Source of the DNA: Sweltsa coloradensis
Lineage: Eukaryota; Arthropoda; Insecta; Plecoptera; Chloroperlidae
Reading direction: 5' to 3'
Length of the DNA stretch: 64,000 nucleotides
Assembly (NCBI GenBank): GCA_024449915.1
Contig: JAMZAV010000967.1
Span: 1 to 64,000 of the forward strand
The position numbers were made by a program, and so were the translations under genes. The first letter of the stretch is position 1; each line of letters opens with the position of its first letter. The notes beneath the pieces are model-generated. The model did no database searches and had not been told where the DNA came from. It saw only the letters and a list, made by a program, of their open reading frames with translations. Shown piece by piece: positions 1-11,520 of the stretch.

Positions 1-287
1 TGTTTTGTAATTTGGACAAGTGGTTTGGTCAAAATATGCTGGTTACCAAGAAGGGGTGTGATTTTTTAATTATTTTTGCGTGTTAGAGTGTATATTTGTA
101 CACAGTTGTACACGATGTTATAAAAGGCCATTTTAGATTGGTACGATGCTCCAGTATCTGTGTGGAACAAAAAAGAAGCAGGTTAAAACCGTTTTAAGAA
201 ACTCCTAAAACGCCAAGTTTTGCAAATTTCTGGATTAAAAAAACAAAAAAAAAACGTGTAAAATCACAGTTATAAGATATTTTTATA
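1..287. repeat. Dispersed repeat family R5, copy 1
   Basis: This stretch resembles 19455-19740. Both contain AAAATATGCTG, then AGGGGTGTGATTTT, then ACACGATGTTATAAA, then a block with AAACGCCA and TTGCAAATTTC, in the same order. No coding potential is visible. The element type is unknown and its left border is cut by the window edge. Confidence 0.6.
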
Positions 288-2254
288 GTCATTATAGTGT
301 GTTTTATGTAATAAAAATAATTTTTGGCGGTAATAGACCATTTAAATACTATAAAATACAAGTAAATAACGGAAGTAATTTAATAAAAGAAAATGGAAAC
401 CTGCCTTCCGAGAGGATAAGTATAGTGATGGTCACCAAACCAGAGCAGATTACATATAATTTGTTTTCGAGTGCACTTTGTTAATTGTACCTTTGGGTTT
501 ATGTTTAAAGATCTTTTGGAATTGTAACAGTTTGATTAAATATAGATCAACAATACAAAAATACACACAAATATGTAGTATGATATACAATAATTATTGA
601 CTATTTATTAATTATTTTTTTATGATTGATTGATCATACACGGAGGTATATATTTATTGATCACTATCAACAGGTATTAACCTTCAAGCGTTAGGTAACT
701 AAAACTAAACAATTCAGAATACAAACCATACAAATACGATAGACAAAACATTAAATAATTTACATGAACAAGTACTAAAAAATTACATTTTTAACAATAT
801 ACAACAAGAAAAACTTTAATAACAAAACTGTGAATATATCAAACGGCTGAAAGTCCAAGATGAAAGAAGAAAAAAAACTGAGGTTATAAAATACAAAACT
901 GGTGAAAAGGTGATAAGGTGACAAGAGTGATAAATGAGTCATGTTGGTAAACTGGCATAAACAGCTGCTTTAATTGAATGAAGTTTCATGTGGATGATGT
1001 CAATTTCTGTATTAATAGCTAATAATTTGTTGTAGGTGCCTTGAATTTGGTTAATGGGGGTTAATTAAAAACATCAATACGACCACATGGAATTTTGAAG
1101 GGCATGCAATTTCTTGTAAATCTTGTAGGGATGTGAAAGTTTATATCTTGAAGTAGGTCCGTTTCGATGAAATTATGGAGAAGTTTGTAGAGGAAAATTT
1201 ACGTCGGTTGCACTACGACGACTTACTAGTGTTGGAATCGATTGTTCTTGACAAAGTCTAGCATAATGTGATCAGTGAAAATTTACATTATTTTTATAAC
1301 AAAGAAAACTTAAAAATGTGTATTGAATGCGTTTAACTTGCTTAATTTTGGTGACTTGATGTGGATTCCACAGAACACTCGACTAGTCAACGTTGGGTCA
1401 AATCAAGGATACATACAGCTGTCTTGTTCTGGTGAGAAGTTAGCCACACAATTTCGTTTGATGAAACCAAGAATTTTTAGTCCCTTTTTAGAAACGACGC
1501 TAAGGTGATTATTAAAAGAAAGATCAGAGGACATCTTTTACCTAGGTCATTGATGGAATCAACAATTTTTAGTGCAGCACCTCAATGATGTATCGATAAC
1601 GTACTGATTTTTTTCTCTTATTTATATATGTGATCACGCTACATTTATCAACATTGAGGTAAAGTCTCTATGTGCTACACAAATTGACAAAATTATCAAG
1701 CTCTATCTGAAGAGCATTAGTCATTAGCTTTGTTGATGGGCTTGTAAACTTTAAAGTCGTCAGCGTATAGAAGACACTTACTCGATGGAAAACACGCAGG
1801 TATTGTGACTCAAGTCGTTAGAAGACATACTTACTTTGTCTAATATATTTAGCTATATTAATTTACTATTAATTAGGAACCAGCCTTCTTCTCCCCCCCC
1901 CCCCCCTCTTCTAAGTCCTAACCCAACAATATTTTCAATGCGTCATAGATTATAATGTCGTTCATATTACATTATCGCGCAGTAACGCACGCATTGAACC
2001 TTCGTTACCGTTACTGAACCTTAGGAGATAAGGCAACGTTTGACAACACAACTACAGCGATATGTTTACAAACTTGCCTGCCTCGAGTATGCAAGTTGCT
2101 TTACAAATATTAGAAATTAAAAATTATTAAACCGATGCATCCAAAATGTATTTTTGTTTTTATTTGTGGGTATATTATTTTGAAGTGACAGCAATATTCG
2201 AAAAGATTTGTCCCAACCACGAAAAATAGACAAAGACCATCTCGCAAACATAAT
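288..2254. other. Non-genic AT-rich DNA
   Basis: I see no supportable gene here. The open frames are short and lack family resemblance or splice context. A homopolymer run of C lies near 1893-1907. The rest is AT-rich sequence without clear repeats inside this window. Confidence 0.5.
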
Positions 2255-2855
2255 TGGATGAGCGTAGCGCAGACTTCAATTTCACTGACCCGTCAAAAAT
2301 TTAGTTCCAATGTTTTTGTTTTTGTTTTTGTTTTGTTTGTTTTGTTTGTTTTTCTGTCTGTTTGTTCGCACGCTACCGGGCAAACGGCATATGCAAACTT
2401 GATGAAAATTGGAGGGGACCTTTGAAATCTCTGAACTTAGACCCGCCACGTTTTTGGGTACAATCGAAGAAATATTTCTCACGAATATCGTACTTTTACG
2501 ATTTGTTTCGATTTTTAGTGCGATATTTTCGTGCCATTTGGGCCGATTCTGACCAAACGGGTGGGGCTTCAACGTTCATATTATACATGGACATGGTGAT
2601 GTAATACCTTTTGAAAGAAAAAAATGAAAAAGTTAGCCAGAATCCATCGAAATAAAGCTTTTAATATAAGTTTTTTATGGTAAATAATAGCAATTGACAA
2701 GTAACAATAGAAACTTGACAGCAATCACCTACAATGCGTAGGCAGCAAAGCAAAGCACCTGCAAAAGTAAAGATATCCCACGCAAACTAAAAACTTTTGA
2801 AAAAAAGCTCATCCATCAACGCGACTAAAAAAAAACGTTTGCGAAGCTTCCTAGT
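2255..2855 (+). mobile_element. Helitron/Helentron-like nonautonomous element, family H1, copy a
   Basis: It begins TGGATGAGCG and ends GCTCATCCATCAACGCG, a short hairpin (AACG/CGTT) and CCTAGT. The H1 interior is marked by CAATTTCACTGACC, a T-rich run, CGGGCAAACGGCATATGC, GATGAAAATTGGAGGGGACC and GGCCGATTCTGACCAAACGG. Other H1 copies are at 37700-38281, 47515-48084 and 49279-49808, with a diverged composite at 42860-44098. The CTAGT end with an upstream hairpin fits the Helitron 3' signature (CTRRT). No Rep/helicase coding is present, so any mobility would have depended on proteins supplied by another element. Confidence 0.7.
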
Positions 2856-3299
2856 ATTGTATATTTGTCGCCGGCTAGAGTGGCGCATTATGACCAAACG
2901 GTTGACGCGCCCTTTAACCAAATAAGCTCAACTATATTTTATGTAACTTATATGTTGGTCCTGTTGGGTTGCATGGTTTAAGTTAAGTCACGTTTCTCTA
3001 ATCAATGTTGAAATATGATTGCGTTTGTAAACACTGACATTGACTTTGAAACTGTAGTATAGAAATGACGTAAGGCCTAATATTTTATTTCATCTAAAAC
3101 CTACAGGTCTCGGTACTGAGTAAGTGTATTACTTATTTTAATATAATTGAGACACTTTACGTCGGCTCGAGTACAAAACTTTCGATCTCTTCGAATTACA
3201 GACAGAAACATCTAGATATTTTGTTTCTGGTTTGATCCATTGATAGATAATTAATTTTTATTTCTCGTGCATAGGTATTCTCAATTATTTGATTTGAGT

Positions 3300-3565
3300 C
3301 ACAGCTTTTCCCTTGTAAATCCACAAATTACATACAAAAAGTTCCTTCTTGGTTGTTTGTTTACATAATTCGTGAGCACAATCGGTATCGTAATACGAAG
3401 ATAGGCATCGCCTTTATGAGATGCGAACAAAAATGTATCGTGATCAAAGGAAAAATGTTGACGTAGTTTTGAAAAGTACGAACGCACATTTTAGGCTATA
3501 AATTGGTGGCCTTCGTGAGTTACTTTGATTGTGTGTTTTTTTTATCTTCGACCAGACGTACAAAA
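3300..3565 (+). repeat. Dispersed repeat family R4, copy 1
   Basis: It shares an ordered set of blocks with 11290-11520: GAAGATAGG, then TTTGAAAAGTACGAACGC, then a TTCG(A/T)CCAG motif before CACAAAA or similar. Similarity is patchy, so this is an old repeat of unknown class. Confidence 0.45.
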
Positions 3566-3993
3566 TGCACCTTTTTCAAAAGCAATAGTTGCAATTGCAA
3601 TTGTTAGGGAATAGATGATATTTTAGTTGATGAGAGTATGAAATTCCCCCATGACTCTTATGCTTTTAATAAAGAAATCGATCCTGAAAAAGTAAGTCAA
3701 AGAAAACTATATGTCGGTGTTTTATACTTACATATTTACCCATGATGGGGTAAATCAAAAACTCGATCAGCTCAAATATACCAAAAACCATTCCATATTC
3801 AGAGGCCGTCGATCCCCTTTTCTCGGCCTGAAATGAAATTTGAATATCAGCGTGGATAATCCGTGATTAGGTCTTAACCTTGGCATTGATTTAAATAGTT
3901 TTCAAATGAGAAAAAAACACAGAATATTTCATGGGGCAATGTATAACAGCGTTACTTGTTGTATTATGCAATAGTGTCAACAAAATATGAATG

Positions 3994-4050
3994 TGAAGAA
4001 GTGAAGAAGTGAAGAAGTGAAGAAGTGAAGAAGTGAAGAAGAAGTGAAGA
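3994..4050. repeat. 8-bp tandem repeat (GTGAAGAA)n
   Basis: About six tandem units of GTGAAGAA, the last with a GAA insertion. On the minus strand it reads as TTC/ACT-rich and creates a spurious open frame. The surrounding sequence 3566-4395 holds nothing else I can support. Confidence 0.9.
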
Positions 4051-4395
4051 AATTTACTGACGTGAATTGGCTCGATAAATGGCGGGACATATGGTGGATA
4101 TAAAATAAGTAAAAAAAAAAAACATACAAGAAGGCAAAAATAAATCAAGGGAGGAAAACATATCTTTATTGAATAGTCAATAGATAACATTGTATACTTT
4201 ACTCTCTAATACCTCATCTTTACATACGAATATGATGCAGATTGTTGTTGTTGCTAATCTGCAAATTTCAAACTTAGTCAGCTTTATTAAAAGAACAAAT
4301 AATATTGAATTGTACAACGAATGTCACAGTAAATACATATTTTGCCCTACCATTGACTTACTTTGTCCGAGAGTAAACGTGCCAAACAACAATTA

Positions 4396-4445
4396 CTCAT
4401 CCATCAACGTTACTAGAGAAGCGTCCGCGAAGCGGCGGCCTAGTA
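4396..4445 (+). mobile_element. Helitron-like 3' end fragment
   Basis: CTCATCCATCAACG is followed by a hairpin-like GCGTCCGCGAAGCGGC and GGCCTAGT. This matches the 3' terminus of the H1/H2 elements in the window. No matching 5' part is adjacent, so it is a truncated copy. Confidence 0.5.
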
Positions 4446-4664
4446 GACTTTACACCCAATTAATAACGAATTGATTATTTTTAATGTGTTCGCGTGTAAT
4501 AAAATGAACTTACATGATAGCCGTGTTTGACCTTGCACCTAGCCGGGACTCTGGAGAAACCCAAGTGTGAGACGTCTTGTTGTTACCCGGATAACTCCGT
4601 GCCCAAATCATCACCGGGTAGGTCAACGTAAAGTGGATATGCGCGCGCATCGCCATAGTGCATT

Positions 4665-4920
4665 CACCGACAGTGTTGGCTCGGGCGACTCTGATTCGGG
4701 AGGTCCCGGGCTCGAATCCCGTCGAGACCGGCAATCCTAACTGAAGGTTTTTCCGGTGTTTTCCTCAGTCGTTAATGCGAATGCAAAGGATTGAATCCTC
4801 TAAAACAGCCTTCGGACATCCCTTCACAATAATTGTCCTATCCGCAACATATACCTAGTTCACCTGAAGAGAGGTTTATTGCAGGTTTAATTCCCACGAT
4901 AAAAATAAAAATAAAAATAA
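4665..4920 (+). mobile_element. tRNA-derived SINE, family S1, copy a
   Basis: The head CGACAGTGTTGGCTCGGGCG...TCCCGGGCTCGAATCCCGTC resembles a tRNA gene with A-box and B-box promoters. A body (GAGGTTTTCCTCAGTCGTTA, TTGAATCCTCT, GGACATCCCTTCAC, CACCTGAAGAG) and an AATAAAAATAAAAA tail follow. The same order is found at 34570-34825 (+), 35362-35618 (-), 38298-38512 (-), 48352-48755 (+), 48880-49118 (-) and 54858-55080 (-). The tRNA part does not fold as a clean cloverleaf, so it is a SINE head, not a tRNA gene. A G+C-rich piece at 4505-4660 just upstream is unexplained. Confidence 0.85.
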
Positions 4921-5594
4921 TAATAGTGCATTCGGCTTGTACACAGAAGTATAGTCTGATCGAAATATCATCGATAGTGCTTAAATGAATTAATTCAATT
5001 AATTCATTTCACTTTATTTAGCATTTTCAGCTATTATTACATGTTAACATATTATTTCATGGTATACAACACAACCTTACTAAGAGCATTTTCTTACAAG
5101 AAAACTGAAAACTGAAAAATGCAAAAGTATTCATCACCTCTGCAAGACTATATTCTTTCTGACAAAATTCACACATTCCTGTCTAAAGCTACTCCCTTGC
5201 ATTAGTTTTATCCTCTCGTCAATTCCGTATCGTTACTATCCGTATCAATTGATTGTTGCGAAATACAGTGAGTCGTTCGAAGTAAGGTATTATTATCTGT
5301 ATTGTTAATGTAGTAAGTAAATAATTTTTTTATAACTGCGTAGGATTTTAAAAACGGTGTGCTTTGAATAATATGCACCTGAACGCCAGAAAATCGCAGT
5401 ATATAAGATTTTTTAGATAAAACTAATATAAACAAATAAATAACGAAACAGGATTAATGATCGTGTTTTGGATCAAGGAAGTGTGGGGGAAAGTGATATT
5501 TAAATTTGTGTTTTCGTGACCCGTGACCTCGTGAATAAGAAAGCACACGTTACGCATGAACCATCGCTAGTTTCTAACGACTCGAACTTTGACC
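4921..5594. other. Non-genic AT-rich DNA
   Basis: No gene, RNA or repeat that I can support, apart from a short palindrome TTAATTCAATTAATTGAA-like stretch near 4988-5008. Confidence 0.4.
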
Positions 5595-5645
5595 CATAGA
5601 TATATAACCCCTATAGTAGGCTACTATAGGGGTTATATATCTATG
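5595..5645. repeat. Perfect 51-bp palindrome
   Basis: Two perfect 25-bp arms flank a single central base. The core is CCCCTATAGTAGGCTACTAT. It could form a cruciform. The core resembles the centre of the palindrome at 9784-9829 although the outer arms differ. Confidence 0.95.
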
Positions 5646-7634
5646 CTTTGACCCTAAAAGCGCTTGCCTGGAACCGATTCTAATTAATTCAATATCTAAT
5701 GAAAAAGTTAGTTAATTGATTTTGATACATAAAATATCCACTAAATATGAAGCTCAATGTTAGGAAAACTTTAAATTAATCACTCTCAACCTTATCTTTT
5801 TATGTCTAATTCTTAGCTATAGGCCTATGAATTGGCTTTGATTTAATATGCCTTTTTATGTAATTAATGTTCTGTCATTATTTTGTGGCTACATTATGAT
5901 TGAAAAAAATACCCTAATCGTAGAAATATGTTATCTCATTCGTTTCTATCGTTAGGTCAGATACTAGGTATTGAAGTAGACATCGCCCATTTAGACACGA
6001 AATCTACCACAACGTTAATTCTGACACAGGTAATTATTCATTGTACTCTGAAGTCTGTTCTCTTATGTAGAATTATCTCAACACCGTGAAATTCTGTAAA
6101 ATATGAAACCTCTTGTTGATATTATGTTTATTTCTGAAAATTAATAGAACAGGGCAGAAAAATTACACAAAAATTATTCAAATCACGATTATCATGATTG
6201 ATAATATTAGTTAGTAAGCTATTTGACCCGATTTAAAAAAAAAAAATTGTGTTACTTCCTCACTTATCAAAGTCACCGCAAAGATTCGCGAAAAATAGAC
6301 GAGTGTACGTGGAAATGTCATTATCATCAGTAAAATTTCAATTACGGATTTGACTTATTAAATTTATTCTGTAATACTAATTATAATATTTGAAATTTTT
6401 TCATGAAGGATATAGTTCTGACAATACAACATGGGACCAATAAGCCATTTTTTCGATTTTGCGCAGTTTTGTTGGATACTATGGTATTACCATCTGCCAA
6501 GAAGCAGGCTAGATATTTTTAGTAATTCGCTAATTAACCGGATCCAAAATACGTATAACCAATAAGTTGTCATCCATTCAGATCTTGACATTAATCACCT
6601 AAATTTTCAGTGTTTTAAAAAGTTTGTCTTCAAAATATTATGTTCTTGGCGTTGTACATCATTGTAATCGCCATAGTTTTCTATTAGCACTACGTTTAGT
6701 ATAATGTTCTTTTGTGCACCGAAGTAGATCTATTTAGATGTTGTTTGATTTTTTGATGTCATATTCATTTTTGTACTTTGGTAATTAATTACTTTTATGT
6801 AAAAGCCTGTATCGCACTTGTGGAGGTAACTCTGTTGTTGGTGGCAATAAATAAATAAATAAATAAATAAATATTGACGCCAGTTTTTTGTCTGAAGGTA
6901 GCCTTCCATGGGGGGGGGGGGCATTGTTTTGCCTTGCTTGAGTGTTCAAATCGAAGTTGATTGTGGCGTTTTAGCAACTAGAAGATTTGAAAATACAAGA
7001 TTTTTGCGTGTGATTAGGTTTTGATTATACCCCATCAAATCCAGTAGGATTCAGTAATGTTCCTCTTCACCCAGTCAAACCAGTTTCAGCCAAGCAGCTT
7101 CGACATTCTGTAGCGTAATGTGCGTGCATGGATTATTATTAGGCGTACGATGAGTAACCGCAGTCTGGACTTCCCCAATCCCCAGCCAGTTGTTATCATA
7201 TTGAGTGTGGTAGTTGGTGGAGCTAGACGTGTGGTGAAGGGAACAAAAAGTGAGGTTAGAATACCGAAGACTGAATCGAGATTAAAATGGGTATGTAAAA
7301 TTTATACTTTCTTAACGTTTTGTGGTTTACTGTTTGTAATTAGCATCTCCACCTATTAATTTATTCAGAGAATGCAGGGGTGGTGGCTGGTAGGGGTGTG
7401 AATTTTAGTCACTAACTGAAAATAAGTTATGTGACATAGTAGGTATAGATGATGTTTACAAATGTATTTATTTAGAACAATTAGAAAACGCTCATCCTTC
7501 CACGCGCCTAGAAAAATAATTCACCTAGCCATAGTAGAAGCATTGACCCAACGGTAAAAGTCAGTCCTTTGGGAACACAACGAATGCAGATTTCCGGTGA
7601 CAGGTCGAAGAGTCGTCTTGGTGGAGGGTTTGCT
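5646..7634. other. Non-genic DNA with a LINE-type tail
   Basis: No gene is supportable. At 6838-6873 GGTGGCAATAAATAAATAAA, continuing as further AATA units, resembles the end of a non-LTR retrotransposon. A G run lies at 6911-6920. A degenerate Helitron-like end (ACGCTCATCC...CGCGCCTAG) is at about 7488-7510. Confidence 0.4.
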
Positions 7635-7967
7635 GGTACTTGTGTAGTTGGTGTGACCCAACTTTTCAATTTTTTTTTTTTTTTACTCAACCTACAAAAC
7701 CTTTAACGTCGCTTTTAAAACAGAAAATGACTTTTAATGGAAAAGTACTTTCGTTTAAAATAGCGAGGTTAAAGGTTTTGAAGTTTTTTTTGTTACTGTT
7801 ACACCAAAAACGTGATGATTCTATTTTAGATTTTTGGTGCTGGAATGTAATAAAGTAGTACACAATGAGTTGTTCTTGACTTATTTCATCAATGGTGAGT
7901 GTTTATGTTGATTTTAGTTGAAAAAAACGGTATTGAAAAGTTGGGTCACACCAACTACACAAGTACC
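7635..7967. mobile_element. MITE-like element with about 30-bp terminal inverted repeats
   Basis: The left end GGTACTTGTGTAGTTGGTGT continues into GACCCAACTTTTCAAT. Its reverse complement ends the element at 7935-7967. The flanks TTTGCT on the left and GTTTTGCT on the right could be remnants of a target duplication. There is no transposase. Internal text (CCTACAAAACCTTTAACGTC) recurs at 8744-8764, so part of this interior shares ancestry with the adjoining LINE region. Confidence 0.7.
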
Positions 7968-8038
7968 GTTTTGCTTACATTAAATGCGTTCCCTTGAAGC
8001 ACCATTGCCTAGTATAGAGTACTAATAATCTGGTCGAA

Positions 8039-8900
8039 GTGCTTTTTTTCGCGGATGATTTGGTGGGATTCGAATTACAGTGTCGGTAACAAAAAACATG
8101 AAATGGCATGTTAAAGATTATTGCGTACCAGAAAGACGTTTGGGTTGTGAATGATCATATAAAATGTACAGACTGGATGGGTGGTAGGTATTTATTTTTT
8201 AGTTGTTAGTTTTACTAACAAGAGACATTATGTAGTCTTCAATTATCAAATTGGTCTTGATATACTGGAGAGGAGTACGTCCATTAGCGACCTTGGGGTT
8301 ATATTTAGTCAAGATATGTCATTCAATAAACATTTTGACAAGGTTGTTCCTAAAGCAATGCGTTTGGTGGGGTTTATTCGCAGAAACTGTGCGCGTGATT
8401 TTAAAATAAGTCCTCTCCGTATGCTGTTCACTTCTTTAGTTATTAGTTCACTACTGTATGCAAGTCCGATATGGAATCCGAACAATAGTCACGCAACTAA
8501 TGTAGCTAAGTTGGAGAATGTTCAACGCAAATTTATTAAACTTGTTTGTTTTAAGTCTCGCTTAGTGTATCACAGGTGTGAATATAACAGTGTATGTACA
8601 TCAATTGGGCTAATTTCACTCGAGGATCGGCGTCATGTTTCTGACCTGCTTCTTATATAAGATTTTAAATGATGGGTACTTCTTCGGTTGGGGCGGTCCA
8701 ACTACCTTTAGGCCGCGCCTCTCCTCGTTTATTAAAATACTCTACCTACAAAACCTTTAACGTCGCTATTTTAAATACTAGGAAACGCTCAGTTGGACGC
8801 GTTGATAAGCGAGCACGTGCTATAGCTAGACCCACAATGCACATTTTTTAAAATTTTAAAATTTGCGACGTTCGCTGTCCACAGGGCCATGTTTCCGATA
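8039..8900 (+). pseudogene. Jockey/CR1-like LINE reverse transcriptase remnant
   Basis: The translation from 8039 contains VLFFADDLVGFEL, matching the reverse transcriptase catalytic box (FADD at 8048-8059), and then meets a stop. A second open stretch (8181-8660) carries the RT thumb/C-terminal signature: SDLGVIFSQDMSFNKHFD, a basic IRRNC segment, SLVISSLLYASPIW and LENVQRKFIKL. A frameshift then leads to FLYKILNDGYFF, typical of the region after the RT domain in Jockey/CR1-type LINEs. Stops and frameshifts show it is dead. The ORF1 and endonuclease parts are missing, as usual for 5'-truncated copies. Confidence 0.85.
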
Positions 8901-9552
8901 TTATTTATTATTGCCAAGGTATTTGGGTAAACCCGTATGTAAATCTTTACTTTGTGGATAAAATCCACCGCCATCTAGAGGACCTTGACTCATTGGGAAA
9001 AATATTTAAACTCTTTGGTGACAAATAATAGACTGCTTCCTCGAAAGTATTTTGATTACTTCTAGGTGGCAGTGCATTAGAAACTTCGCGCGTCTTTTCG
9101 TTGCCATGGCAACGTTACTTTTGTTATAATGTAATTTCCATCTACACTACTTATCGGATCAAACTAAAATTAACATATTCGTGACCGGACGGACATTCTA
9201 AATGATTTGGCTATCTCAGATTTTGTCGCCGTTGAGTTTTAGAAAAAAACTTTCGATTAACTTTAATGTAACTTTTTAACTTTTTGAACGATTTTGCCAC
9301 AAAACTAATGGCATTCAATCGAGAACAAAGCTTGCGGATGGTCAAAATTTCAACTCGATCCGAGCCTCCGTTCGAACGTTATGGCGAGACATACAACAAA
9401 AAAAAAAAAAAAAAAAAAAAAAACAAAACGAGTGACAAATTTTTCCGGCAGAGTCAAATGGAAACGCTCGTTACGCTCGCTTAAATAAAGTACTTTCAAT
9501 GCAAAAGGACTTTCGTTTGAAATCGCAACGTTTAAGGTTTTGAAGGTTATTT

Positions 9553-10078
9553 TTGTTGTTGTTGGTTGTTGTGTTGATAGTTGGACCGCTCCAAACGAAG
9601 GAGTGCCAAATGGGGATGGGTATATGTTTGACGTCCCATTTCTTGATTATATTCAGTTCCGTGTTCCATCTAGAACTACACGAAAACATGACATGTTCAG
9701 TGTGCTATAGTGTAGGATTAATGTGTATAAGAATTCTTGTTTTAATAGAATACAAAGCTGTTTTAATGTATTATGTACCACCAATAGACATTGAACACCT
9801 ATAGCCTACTATAGGTGTTCAATATCTATGGTACCACCATCATGCGATCCATTTTCTTGTTCGTTGATCACTTTTCAAAATCTTGTTATGTCTTATTTGT
9901 TACCTGGGGTGGGACTGACACTTTTTTAAGTGTCTATGTTTTTGTTGTGTTTTGTCACTTGATTGTGTTATATGTTGTCCTTTATATGTGTGGATTCTTT
10001 GTATATATAATATTTTTGTTATATCACACTTGTGGGGCTTTGCCCTGTATGCTGATAAATAAATAATTGAATTGAATA
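9553..10078 (+). mobile_element. Probable LINE 3' untranslated end
   Basis: The sequence ends CTTGTGGGGCTTTGCCCTGT then ATGCTGATAAATAAATAATTG, the kind of 3' end seen on Jockey/CR1-like LINEs; a similar GGGGCTTTGCCCTTTT plus AAATAAATAAGAAT end is at 63096-63160. It probably belongs with the RT remnant at 8039-8900, separated by inserted sequence (9040-9550) that includes an A-homopolymer at 9399-9422. That link is inference from order and orientation. Confidence 0.5.
9784..9829. repeat. Near-perfect 46-bp palindrome
   Basis: Arms of 21 bp with one mismatch flank the spacer CCTA. The centre CACCTATAGCCTACTATAGG resembles the centre of the 5595-5645 palindrome. A direct GTACCACCA lies on each side (9775 and 9830). 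Confidence 0.9.
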
Positions 10079-10080
10079 TT

Positions 10081-10245
10081 GAATTGAATTGAATTGAATT
10101 GAATTGAATTGAATTGAATTGAATTGAATTGAATTGAATTGAATTGAATTGAATTGAATTGAATTGAATTGAATTGAATTGAATTGAATTGAATTGAATT
10201 GAATTGAATTGAATTGAATTGAATTGAATTGAATTGAATTGAATT
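10081..10245. repeat. Pentanucleotide array (GAATT)33
   Basis: About 33 essentially perfect GAATT units follow directly after the LINE-like tail AAATAAATAATTGAATTGAA. On the minus strand the array translates as repeated SIQFN, which is an artefact. The array most likely expanded from the LINE tail by slippage. Confidence 0.97.
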
Positions 10246-10745
10246 GATTATATGTGGCATGAGCCACTTCTATCGGTGGACTTTCACGTCTACGTTTCTA
10301 GCTTTACCACTGATTTCTATTTGGAACTTCGCCACATTCATCTATCCATTGACAATGCGTTATACTTAGAGCTATGAAAATGCATTTCAGTCTGAATATT
10401 TAGCATTAATTTTGTCCAATTTAGCATTTTGTAGCATCAATTTTTCCTTTCCACCAAAATCCAATGTGGGGATTTCTTGTATTTTAATGGGAATGAATTC
10501 TATTATGCTTTATAGGAACATTTCAATTCAATATGGCACTTTAAACGTTAGAATACAATGCTAAACCAATTCCAATTGGTATAGGTAAATCTTATTTTCA
10601 GTAAATTTAGCATTTTGTAGCGTTTTTAAGATTTATACTCAGCTGATTTAGCATTCAATAACCTAAAACGCTAAATTTTCATGCCTCTAGTTATACTGCT
10701 TCTCAAAATGTATTGTATTAAGTAAACATTAACTTTATAGAAAAT

Positions 10746-10951
10746 ATGAACTATTGGAACCTATATGACAAGGTAACACCGGCCTTTCGGATGGGACGTT
10801 AAGCCGTTGGTCCCCTTTGTGCTTTTCGAAAGGAGAAGGCTACGTGCCGGTACCGGGTTTCCCCTCCTCCCATCTGTTCATACTTCATCCTCATCTATCA
10901 CCACTCATCGTCTCGAATAGCCAAAGTGCATTAATAGGAGACGTTAAGCAA

Positions 10952-10983
<32 letters not shown>

Positions 10984-10985
10984 GA
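10746..10985 (+). mobile_element. SINE family S3, partial copy (5S-SINE body and tail)
   Basis: It matches the 3' two thirds of the 5S-headed SINE at 43567-43965: GGAACCTATATGACAAGGT, CCTTTCGGATGGGACGTTAA, GCCGGTACCGGGTTTCCCC, ATCACCACTCATCGTCTCGA and GAGACGTTAAGCAATA. An (AATC)n tail follows. The 5S head is absent. Confidence 0.85.
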
Positions 10986-11289
10986 GCTGGACTAAATGGA
11001 ATATAATATCTAAACGTTTTAAATTTTTTGATTTAAATACTACTATTATTATTAATAGCCTACTATATACTCAAAGCTATTATATATTACTATATTTCTA
11101 TATTTAATACGTCAAAGTAGGGCTTCTCAAATATCCGTTTAATTATTCAGGTGATACAAATATATTTTCGTTTCATCATTGTTACGTATTGAATTTCTAA
11201 TTCAATAAAATGTTTTGGTGAATATTGGAAGTCATAGCCATTCCCTGCTAGTACTCAAAATCCATAAAAATGTTTTCAATATTTACAAA

Positions 11290-11520
11290 TTCTGTGTGTC
11301 AAAATTTGACAAAGATTTGAGAAACAAATCATATATGAAGATAGGAATCACAATCACCTGTCTGAGTTTGAACATCATTTGTATCTTGATTGATGGAAAA
11401 ATAAACGTAGGCGTGGTTTGAAAAGTACGAACGCTTATTTTCGGTTAGAATCATAGAATTCTTGTGTTTATTTGAATGTGATTTTGAACTTCGTCCAGTC
11501 GCACAAAACACTGTTGAGAA
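11290..11520 (+). repeat. Dispersed repeat family R4, copy 2
   Basis: Shares GAAGATAGG, TTTGAAAAGTACGAACGC and a TTCGTCCAG-type block with 3300-3565. The following interval 11521-12625 is AT-rich and shows no gene. Confidence 0.45.

Noticed and set aside
3891..4190. Minus-strand open frame over 3994-4050
   Set aside because: It is created by the 8-bp tandem repeat and T-rich sequence.
10019..10267. Minus-strand open frames with repeated SIQFN
   Set aside because: They are the translation of a GAATT pentanucleotide array and do not represent a protein.
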